Assembly (NCBI GenBank): GCA_040005265.1
Contig: JBDTZF010000064.1
Coordinates: 1-14,632 of the forward strand
Origin: JBDTZF01 sp040005265
GTDB taxonomy: Bacteria; Verrucomicrobiota; Verrucomicrobiia; Chthoniobacterales; UBA10450
Direction: 5' to 3'
Length of the DNA stretch: 14,632 nucleotides
Shown: one piece after another, positions 5,520 to 12,200 of the stretch
How positions within the stretch are numbered: the first letter of the stretch is position 1
Layout: the number at the start of each line of letters is the position of its first letter
Notes under the pieces: generated by a model
Seen by the model: only the letters and a program-made list of their open reading frames with translations
What the model was told of the DNA's origin: nothing
Database searches by the model: none
Translations under genes and position numbers: made by a program

Positions 5520-7280
5520 CTACTTCGGCAAGGCGTGAAGCGCCGCCTGATACTCCGGCTTCTTGTGATACTCAACCAGGCGAAAACCCCAGCCGATTAG
5601 CGTGGAGAAATCTTTGCTGGTCGCTTTCTTGTTGTTCAGGAATTTCTCGATCTTCGCCTTCAACTCAGGCTGTTGAACGGTCGTGTCGAGAATCTCGAAA
5701 ATCTCCATCGATAGCAACCAGTCGTCGGGATGTTCGGCCTGTTGCGTCTCCCAGATTTCGCCGAGCCTTTCGTAACCGGCTTTGTTATCGCGAATGGTCC
5801 GAACCTGCGCATAGAGATTTTCCAAACGCTTGCGCCTGGCGTCGGAAGGAACTTTGATGGTGCGCTCTTTTGGAACCAGCGCGACCTGATTGTAGGCGTC
5901 GTTGTCCGCCGCGCCATTGAAGACAGAACTAATCCGCGCGCCCACCGCCATGTCGTAAATGCCCCACGAAGGTTCGAAAAGGACACTATCCTGATACTTC
6001 ACCGTGCAGTCGGAGAAACTGATCAAAACGATTTTGCCGTCGCGTCTGGTGATCTTGTCGATCTTCCCATCGACAGTCACCCCGCTGACAAATTCGAGTT
6101 TCGCCTTGTTACCTTCGGCGATTTCAGTTTGCTTCCAGTCGCCAATCGGCGAACCGAATCCCTCCTTGTGATAGTCGGGTCCGTGACCGGGCAGCTCCTT
6201 GCCGGCACAGGCGAGCGCGCTCGGCCCCGTGGTGCGCAGATAGATCGGCGCTGCGCCTTGTGTGATCACTTCCGTAAAGACGCCGCTGACCTGTAATCCG
6301 CACGAATACTCACAGGTCACGACGTTTGCGCACTCGATCGCCTTGTTGATTCCTTCGAGTCCGCCAACCATGAACGCCATTTTGTCGGCAAATTCTTCGA
6401 GCACGTCCGCAAGGTGTTTGAAATCGCGGCTGACAAACAGCTGCGGCTGTTTCGTCGTGATATCGAACGGCTGATTCGCCGCATCGATGGAGTAGGGGAT
6501 CTTCTTCACCGCCGGTTCAAGGCACGAAACCGATTCGCCGATCGATGAGAGTAAACCCGCGCCGTAAATTTTCGGGATCTCCATTTCGCCGATGAGTCCG
6601 TATTCAACCGTCCACCAATGCAGGCGCGACAGGAGCGCCATCTCGGAAGGCTCGCCCAAAGTCTTTTGGCGATGCTCGACCAGCTTGGTTGCTTCTTCGA
6701 CTTCCTTCGGATCGCTGTTCGGTTGCTCCTTCAAGATCGAGAGGCGCCGGATCGCTTGATAGAGCTCGAAATCTTTCTTGGACGACATCGCTTTGGCGCC
6801 GACTTCGCCGAACCGCTGCAAATAATTTGAGTACTCGCGATCGACAATGATCGGCGCGTGTCCGGCGGCCTCGTGCACGATGTCAGGCGCGGGGGTGTAT
6901 TCGATGTGATGGATCTGGCGCATGTCGCACGCGATGACGAGCACCTTGTAAGCTTGGAATTCCATGAACGCCGCCGGCGGTATGAATCCATCGACTGCCA
7001 CCGCGCCCCAGCCGATCTTGCCGAGAATATCGTTCATCTCCTGGATGCGCGGGATCCGCTCGAAAGAAATTCCGGTGTCGAGCAGTCCCTGGAAATAAAC
7101 TTTGTGGGCGTATTCGCGCAGGAAAAATACGTTCTGCCGCATGATGAAACGCCACACGGCATGGTCGACCGGCGTGTAATCGTCGTAGCGTTGATCGACA
7201 GCGAACTGGAGAAGATGCTTCGGCGTCGCGGCTACGGCCGCGTTATCCAGACTGATACCGCTGGTAGATTTCATCGACAT
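5520..7280 (-). CDS. phhA: Phenylalanine 4-monooxygenase (pterin-dependent aromatic amino acid hydroxylase), long form
   Basis: It hydroxylates phenylalanine to tyrosine using O2, non-haem Fe(II) and a tetrahydropterin. The protein has 586 residues from ATG 7280 (584 from ATG 7274). The catalytic core is at about 30-330: E-Y-T-P-A-P-D-I-V-H136-E-A-A-G-H141-A-P carries the two His iron ligands, and W-W-T-V-E226-Y-G-L gives the Glu ligand. No N-terminal ACT domain is present. Residues about 335-586 form an extension absent from the roughly 260-300-residue Pseudomonas-type enzyme. It is like the roughly 580-residue enzymes of Bacillus cereus-type clusters, with a beta-rich part (about 390-440) and a helical end (480-580). 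The frame stays open 63 codons further upstream, but that stretch translates the repeat at 7375-7484, so it is rejected as N-terminus. It converges on the pterin-synthesis genes that would make its cofactor. Confidence 0.93.
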   Translation of the reverse strand: MSMKSTSGISLDNAAVAATPKHLLQFAVDQRYDDYTPVDHAVWRFIMRQNVFFLREYAHKVYFQGLLDTGISFERIPRIQEMNDILGKIGWGAVAVDGFIPPAAFMEFQAYKVLVIACDMRQIHHIEYTPAPDIVHEAAGHAPIIVDREYSNYLQRFGEVGAKAMSSKKDFELYQAIRRLSILKEQPNSDPKEVEEATKLVEHRQKTLGEPSEMALLSRLHWWTVEYGLIGEMEIPKIYGAGLLSSIGESVSCLEPAVKKIPYSIDAANQPFDITTKQPQLFVSRDFKHLADVLEEFADKMAFMVGGLEGINKAIECANVVTCEYSCGLQVSGVFTEVITQGAAPIYLRTTGPSALACAGKELPGHGPDYHKEGFGSPIGDWKQTEIAEGNKAKLEFVSGVTVDGKIDKITRRDGKIVLISFSDCTVKYQDSVLFEPSWGIYDMAVGARISSVFNGAADNDAYNQVALVPKERTIKVPSDARRKRLENLYAQVRTIRDNKAGYERLGEIWETQQAEHPDDWLLSMEIFEILDTTVQQPELKAKIEKFLNNKKATSKDFSTLIGWGFRLVEYHKKPEYQAALHALPK

Positions 7281-7374
7281 TCTGCGATGCCTGTAAGTTA
7301 TGGCTCGTTTTGAGAGTGAGCAAGAGTGATTCCCCCGATTTGAATGTGGGAGCGGCTTCAGTGCCGCATTGATT

Positions 7375-7484
7375 GTCATCCCGAGCGGAGGCGAGGGACC
7401 GCACGCGAATTCCCTAGAGCGACGCGTCAGGGAGATGGACGCTTCGGACTGGCTCGCGAGGTCCCTCACTTCGTTCGGGATGAC
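7375..7484. repeat. 110-base palindromic element with about 25-base inverted ends
   Basis: GTCATCCCGA (7375-7384) pairs perfectly with TCGGGATGAC (7475-7484), and the pairing continues imperfectly inward through GAGGGACC (7393-7400) and GGTCCCTC (7460-7467). It lies between the L,D-transpeptidase and the phenylalanine hydroxylase, upstream of the latter. Just downstream on the + strand coordinate (7281-7374) is only one small hairpin, GCGGC-TTCAGT-GCCGC (7352-7368). Confidence 0.7.
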
Positions 7485-7496
7485 GGGCGGGGGACC

Positions 7497-8819
7497 CTAG
7501 AAAATGATGACGGTGTTTCCTACAGTGACGAAGTCTTTGAGACGCGCGGCGTCCCAATTGGCCAGGCGAATGCAACCGTGACTCGAAGCCCGGCCAATCG
7601 TTTCCGGATTATTCGTGCCATGAATGCCGATGCCGGGCTTGTCCAAGCCCATCCAGACGACGCCGACCAGGTTGTTCGGCCCGGGCGGCAGATTGAAAAA
7701 TTCCTCGGTGCGCACACCGTAGTTGAGCATCCCTTCGTCGTAGCGGAACCATGGCCAGACCGCCGCGCCGACAATTTTCCAAGTGCCCACCGGCGCCGGC
7801 AATTGCGTCGACCCGGGCGTGATCGGGTAAATGCAGACGAGATGGTCGTTCTCAAACACCTCGAGCAAGTGCTCCTTGGTATCGACATAAATCTTGCGCG
7901 CGGCGAAGGCGGGATTAGCGGGCACCTTCCCCTCGGTGAATTTCTCGACCTCGAACGGGATCACGTTCGGAACCTTGATCGCCTCGCCGGCCGGAAGATG
8001 TTCCCAATCCTTACCCGGATTCAGCTTTTGAATGTAGGCCTCGGCGGAATGAAAACGTTCCGCCACGAACTCGAGCAGCGATGTGTAAGGCAACAATTTC
8101 AGTTTCGCCTGTTCTTCGTGGCTCTCTGGGAGAGGGCCGACAAACTTCAGATCATCTTCCTTGATCGTGTAGGTGGTGAACGTGACCGGCACTGCCTCCA
8201 GCATAGACGGCTCGACCGCGCCCGTTTCGCGCATCCCGTGCGAGTGTTTGTAAGAGATCAGCGCCTTGCGAAAAAACTCGCCCATTCGGCCATCGATTTT
8301 ACCCGGCCCGAAATTGTTGTTATCCAAAAAGATTTGTAACTTGGTCGAGGTCTCTTCGTCATAGTTAGGCAAAGCGGCGAGGATCTCGGGAGTGGGTATA
8401 GGGGTCGGGGCAGGGGGAAGCACCGGCAACGCCGGCGCAACCTCTACGGGCGCCGGCGCAGAGGTAGGCCTTGTTTTGAAGAACGGGAATCCTTTTCCTT
8501 TTGCCTTTGGCGCGGGAGTGGGCTTTGGCGTGGGAGTCGGTGTCGGCGTTGGTTTGGGCGTTGGCTTCGGTCTGGGCGTCGGTTTCGGTGTTGGCTTCGG
8601 CGTCGGCTTGGGAGTGGGCTTGGGGGTTTTTGCTTTCGTCTTACCCTTACCCTTTGGCGTGGGAGTCGGAGTGGGTGTGGGCGTAGCGTGCGCGCTTTTT
8701 GCCTTCGGAGCAGAGGCTGCCTTCGTCGCAAACGAGATCGACATCGAAAGGAGGCAGATAATAACGAACGAGATTCTCATCGGAGAGCGAACTGAATTCT
8801 TCAAAAGCCGGTGCTTCAT
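7497..8819 (-). CDS. Secreted L,D-transpeptidase (YkuD family) with proline-rich linker
   Basis: It is predicted to form 3-3 cross-links in peptidoglycan or attach proteins to it, in the periplasm. The protein has 440 residues from ATG 8819. An inner ATG at 8780 (M14) would give a textbook signal peptide (M-R-I-S-F-V-I-I-C-L-L, cleavage near A-S-A at 35-37) and is equally plausible; neither start has a good ribosome binding site. Residues 46-105 are a repetitive K/P-T-P linker. About 155-200 resemble a peptidoglycan-binding domain (L-Q-I-F-L-D-N-N-N-F-G-P-G-K-I-D-G). About 216-286 are LysM-like, ending L-P-A-G-E-A-I-K-V-P-N. The YkuD catalytic domain is at 305-440, with H400-G-T and S413-H414-G-C416-I-R418-L; C416 is the nucleophile. 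All catalytic residues are present. Confidence 0.92.
   Translation of the reverse strand: MKHRLLKNSVRSPMRISFVIICLLSMSISFATKAASAPKAKSAHATPTPTPTPTPKGKGKTKAKTPKPTPKPTPKPTPKPTPRPKPTPKPTPTPTPTPKPTPAPKAKGKGFPFFKTRPTSAPAPVEVAPALPVLPPAPTPIPTPEILAALPNYDEETSTKLQIFLDNNNFGPGKIDGRMGEFFRKALISYKHSHGMRETGAVEPSMLEAVPVTFTTYTIKEDDLKFVGPLPESHEEQAKLKLLPYTSLLEFVAERFHSAEAYIQKLNPGKDWEHLPAGEAIKVPNVIPFEVEKFTEGKVPANPAFAARKIYVDTKEHLLEVFENDHLVCIYPITPGSTQLPAPVGTWKIVGAAVWPWFRYDEGMLNYGVRTEEFFNLPPGPNNLVGVVWMGLDKPGIGIHGTNNPETIGRASSHGCIRLANWDAARLKDFVTVGNTVIIF
8505..8684 (-). repeat. In-frame low-complexity repeat encoding the K/P-T-P linker
   Basis: A roughly 180-base run of hexamer- and dodecamer-like units encodes alternating Pro-Thr-Pro, Lys-Pro-Thr-Pro and Arg-Pro units (residues about 46-105 of the L,D-transpeptidase). 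Such tracts expand and contract by slippage. The complementary strand gives a spurious Gly-Val-rich reading. Confidence 0.8.
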
Positions 8820-8893
8820 GTGCAGGTCTTAAGCCAAATCGGACGGGCACTCAGAGACTTCCATTCGACTTCGTTGAAGGCAAGTTCTCGACC

Positions 8894-9955
8894 TTACCGG
8901 GCGTCGCCTTTAGGAAACATTACCCGCTGCGGCTCGGCATTCAGAGCGGCCAGCAGTTTAGGAATCAGGCGCGTTTTGACCGCCCCGGCCCCGCGTGGCG
9001 CCACTACGTAACGCACAATGGCATCGACCCACGTGACCTCATCGACACGAAAAATGACACGGGGATGCGCACGCACCTCCAGTTCGTCGACCGGGGTTTT
9101 GGCCAGCAGGTCGCGAAATACTTCGACGCGCTTCATCATTTCCTCGCCAATCTCTTCTTCCACCACTCGTTGCATCGTTTCGGCGACAAACTTCAGATCG
9201 CTCTGATACGCGATCTGAAATTTAATCTCGTTCCAGATATACGGGAAAAGCGGCCAGGAATAATTCCAAACGATCTCATCGAGCACTTTCTCATTGGGAA
9301 AACGGATGACACGGCCGCTCGGATGATCGGTGGAAAGATATTGCCCGCCAAACTCCCACAAAGTTGTGTCGAGATAGCCGACATCGATGACGTCACCGGT
9401 GGCGTCGCCGATTTTGATGCGGTCGCCGACTTGATAGGGACGCCGGACCAGGATGTAGATCCAGGCGATGAAACTTTTCATCGGTGTCTGGACGGCAAGG
9501 CCTATGATGATGGAACCGATACCGAGGGCCGTAACCGCCGCGTACCAATTCACGAAAACGATGGAGATGGTGATGATGGCGATGAGCAATCCGGCAACGA
9601 GAAATATAATGCGCTGGAGAGTGAAACGGGTGACTGCGTCGTCGATTCGCCCGATCGCGTAGACCTTGACCGATTTTGCCGTAGCCAAAACGATGATGAT
9701 GAACGCGGCACCGCGCAGAAGACGATGACTGAGATCGACTTCAGCTTGAGTCAGGGGGATAAACTTCGAGCCAATGAGATAGTACAAGACCGCGCAACCG
9801 GCGAGCAGCAGCGCGTGCGTGAAAAACCAGAATTTGTCTTTGGCCGGCGCTTTGACTTTCTCTTCCGGCTTTTTCGCGCCGGTTCGTTCGAGTTCCTTAC
9901 GAACGTCGGGCTGCTTGGAAATCTGTTCGGCGGTTTGTTCAGCAGTGTCGGGCAT
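8894..9955 (-). CDS. Small-conductance mechanosensitive channel (MscS family)
   Basis: This is an inner-membrane channel that opens under membrane tension to release solutes during hypo-osmotic shock. The protein has 353 residues from ATG 9955; a TTG at 9958 is an alternative one codon upstream. A charged cytoplasmic N-terminus (1-41) is followed by hydrophobic spans at about 43-63, 82-101 and 114-136. The pore-lining helix at about 138-170 (numbering from the TTG) is rich in Gly/Ala, with G-I-G-S-I-I-I-G-L-A-V-Q-T. The MscS beta domain follows: R-R-P-Y-Q-V-G-D-R-I-K-I-G, G-D-V-I-D-V-G, and R-F-P-N-E-K near 219. The C-terminal alpha/beta domain is at about 240-350. It lies upstream of the L,D-transpeptidase on the same strand (74-base gap), so the two could share a transcript. 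Confidence 0.93.
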   Translation of the reverse strand: MPDTAEQTAEQISKQPDVRKELERTGAKKPEEKVKAPAKDKFWFFTHALLLAGCAVLYYLIGSKFIPLTQAEVDLSHRLLRGAAFIIIVLATAKSVKVYAIGRIDDAVTRFTLQRIIFLVAGLLIAIITISIVFVNWYAAVTALGIGSIIIGLAVQTPMKSFIAWIYILVRRPYQVGDRIKIGDATGDVIDVGYLDTTLWEFGGQYLSTDHPSGRVIRFPNEKVLDEIVWNYSWPLFPYIWNEIKFQIAYQSDLKFVAETMQRVVEEEIGEEMMKRVEVFRDLLAKTPVDELEVRAHPRVIFRVDEVTWVDAIVRYVVAPRGAGAVKTRLIPKLLAALNAEPQRVMFPKGDAR

Positions 9956-10011
9956 CAATACTAAATCGAACGAGATGCGGGAGTTGCGTGCCGAAGATGT
10001 CGATCTTAATG

Positions 10012-10075
10012 GGTGTAGGGGGGGCGTGTCGCCCGCGATTTATAGATCTGCGGCCGACACGGCCACCACTACACC
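10012..10075. repeat. Two-hairpin palindromic element (REPIN-like), copy 3
   Basis: The inverted ends are GGTGTAG (10012-10018) and CTACACC (10069-10075). Inside are GGGCG-TGT-CGCCC and GGCCG-ACA-CGGCC, each a 5-bp stem with a 3-base loop, separated by an AT-rich linker (GATTTATAGATCT). Bases 10076-10103 carry another CGCTACA-like end, perhaps a remnant. It lies between the debranching enzyme's stop and the MscS gene's start. Confidence 0.75.
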
Positions 10076-10103
10076 GCCGTGGTCAGCGCCCGCCGCTACA
10101 CAG

Positions 10104-12170
10104 CTACATCGTCTTTACCCAGGAACGCAGCACTTCGGCGACGCTCCAGGCTTGAGCAATGCAGCCGCCGGCATGGTGCGGCTCGTTCGCATCGAAAACT
10201 TCGCTGATGGTGCCGAGGCCGTTGTCGCTCAGGTGAACTGGAAACGTGGCCAAAAACTTGCGCGCGCCATCTCGATCTTGCGGATGAAGTTTCATCCAGG
10301 CGTCGACGAAGGGGCCGATCAGCCACGCCCAGACCGTTCCCTGGTGGTAAGCGCCATCACGGGAACGCAGATCCCCGGAGTAGATCGGCTTGTACTCGGG
10401 ATCGTCCGGTGAAAGCGTGCGCAGCCCCACATGGGTAACCAGTTTCTTTTGCACAATATCGACAACCGGTGCCCAACGATTCTGCTCCAATACCGGATGA
10501 TCGAGCGAGATAGCGAAGATTTGGTTGGGCCGACAGGACCGATCGAAGGTCCCTTTGTCGCCGTTGCAATCAACAACATCGTAAAGATACCCGCCCTCCG
10601 CGAACCAAAACCGGTTGTTGAACGATTCGCGCGCCTGTTCGGCATGTTTCTCGTACCGCTGCGCCGAATCGTCATCGCCACTCTCGTGCAACCATTTAGC
10701 CAGAAGGCAAAGCGCATTGTACCAAAGTGCATTGATCTCCACCGCTTTCCCGCGCCGCGGCGTGACCACCCAATCGCCCATCTTCGCGTCCATCCAGGTC
10801 AGTTGATACCCTTCCTGACCTTGCATGAGCAGCCCGTCATCCGGATCGACATGGATATTGAACTTCGTGCCGGCGAGATGCCGCTCGACGATATCGACCA
10901 GGGTCGGAAGCAAAAGCTTCAGGGTCGTGCGGTCGTCGGAATGCTCCATGTATCGGTTAATGGCGTGAAAGAACCAGAGTGTGGCGTCGGCGGTGTGATA
11001 TTTCCCTTCCGTCGCGCCATCGGGGAACATGTTTGGGATTAAACCGTCGCGGACGTAATACGCGAACGTTCGCAGGATGTAACCGGCCTCCAGCCAACGC
11101 CCGGTCGTTAGGGTCAAACCTTCCAGACTGATCATGGTGTCGCGTCCCCAGTCGGTAAACCAATGATAACCGGCGATGACGGTGCGCACTTCGTCGCCCG
11201 CGGCATGGGCCCTCGCAGCTTCTTCAAAACGCCCCGCCGGAGTGATGACAAACTGGTCCGCTGCATAAACCAATTCGGCGGGGAAGCCTTCGCGCGCTGT
11301 TGGAATGGCCTCCTCCAGCAAACGCGTTCGGCGGTGCTGCTCCGAGGCCAGGACCTGTGACGGCGTTAGCACGTTAATGATCTCCCATTTTTCCGTCGAC
11401 GCGATGAGCGTGGCTGAGCTGCGATCGCTCAGATTGACATGGAAAAATCCGGGACTCCACAAATTGCCTTCGTGAGCGTAACCGCGGCTGAGTTCAGTTC
11501 GATAGATGACCTGATGAATATTCGAAGTGTCGATCGTGAACGCCGATTCGCATCCATCCAGCTTCATGCGCAACGGAGGCAGGCGTCCGCGGGTGGCGGC
11601 AATTTCATAGCGACCATCCATCGCGCTGAACTTGTAGGAACTAGCCTTGCCTTCATCCACCGGCGTTTCGTGGTGGCGGAATTGAAAGGCTGGGCGCAAT
11701 TCCAAACGCGGACAATTTTTGCATTCCAAAATTCGATAGATCACATGCACGGTGTTCTGCAAATGAGGGAGGAGTACGCGTTTCTCCAGAACGACGTCGC
11801 GCACGCGATAGGTCCAAACCGGAAGGCCATCCTCCAGACGAAACTCGTGAAGCCAATCTGCGCCTTTCAAATCGAGCTGACCGCCGGCGCGTTCCTCACC
11901 GCCCAACGAAACGACGTCGTTGTCGCCGAAGCGGAGAAATTCCGAGACATGATTCCACATCACCATGCGACCGAGCGGCGCCGACAAGGCCGCGATGAGC
12001 AAACCGTGATAACGCCGTGTGATCGCCCCCGAAACCGTGCCCGACGCGTAGCCGCCGAGTCCGTTCGTAACCAGCCATTCGCGGGTGAGAAGAACCTCAC
12101 GCGACATTTGCGCGGCATCCCACTGCATCGAGCGGGTGATCGGCTGGATTGTTTCGATCTGCTTGTTCAT
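10104..12170 (-). CDS. Glycogen debranching enzyme, amylo-alpha-1,6-glucosidase (bacterial/archaeal type, GH133-like)
   Basis: It hydrolyses alpha-1,6 branches of glycogen or maltodextrin in the cytoplasm. The protein has 688 residues. The N-terminal domain (about 20-290) begins with the characteristic R-E-W-L-V-T-N-G-L-G-G-Y-A-S-G-T, then R-R-Y-H-G-L-L. The (alpha/alpha)6 catalytic domain (about 300-680) shows G-Y-H-W-F-T-D-W-G-R-D-T-M-I at 334-347, P-D-G-A-T-E-G-K-Y-H-T-A-D-A at 383-396 and R-S-R-D-G-A-Y-H-Q-G-T-V-W at 602-614. These acidic-residue-rich motifs are hallmarks of the family. It starts 30 bases after the trehalohydrolase stop, on the same strand, so the two likely form an operon. 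This family is distinct from the GH13 isoamylase-type TreX normally paired with TreZ. The start ATG has only a weak GGAA upstream. Confidence 0.94.
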   Translation of the reverse strand: MNKQIETIQPITRSMQWDAAQMSREVLLTREWLVTNGLGGYASGTVSGAITRRYHGLLIAALSAPLGRMVMWNHVSEFLRFGDNDVVSLGGEERAGGQLDLKGADWLHEFRLEDGLPVWTYRVRDVVLEKRVLLPHLQNTVHVIYRILECKNCPRLELRPAFQFRHHETPVDEGKASSYKFSAMDGRYEIAATRGRLPPLRMKLDGCESAFTIDTSNIHQVIYRTELSRGYAHEGNLWSPGFFHVNLSDRSSATLIASTEKWEIINVLTPSQVLASEQHRRTRLLEEAIPTAREGFPAELVYAADQFVITPAGRFEEAARAHAAGDEVRTVIAGYHWFTDWGRDTMISLEGLTLTTGRWLEAGYILRTFAYYVRDGLIPNMFPDGATEGKYHTADATLWFFHAINRYMEHSDDRTTLKLLLPTLVDIVERHLAGTKFNIHVDPDDGLLMQGQEGYQLTWMDAKMGDWVVTPRRGKAVEINALWYNALCLLAKWLHESGDDDSAQRYEKHAEQARESFNNRFWFAEGGYLYDVVDCNGDKGTFDRSCRPNQIFAISLDHPVLEQNRWAPVVDIVQKKLVTHVGLRTLSPDDPEYKPIYSGDLRSRDGAYHQGTVWAWLIGPFVDAWMKLHPQDRDGARKFLATFPVHLSDNGLGTISEVFDANEPHHAGGCIAQAWSVAEVLRSWVKTM

Positions 12171-12200
12171 CAGTTACCGATTCCAGCAGGACGAAGTCCC

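Noticed and set aside
7281..7469. N-terminal extension of the phenylalanine hydroxylase (63 codons)
   Set aside because: It translates the palindromic repeat and the leader; the conserved protein begins at ATG 7280 or 7274.
7344..8339. Long + strand open frame of 331 codons
   Set aside because: It is antisense to the catalytic half of the L,D-transpeptidase and part of a repeat. It shows no recognisable family motif.
8392..8832. Gly/Val-rich open frame on the + strand resembling a glycine-rich surface protein
   Set aside because: It is the exact complement of the K/P-T-P linker of the L,D-transpeptidase; the - strand frame has a signal peptide and full catalytic motifs.
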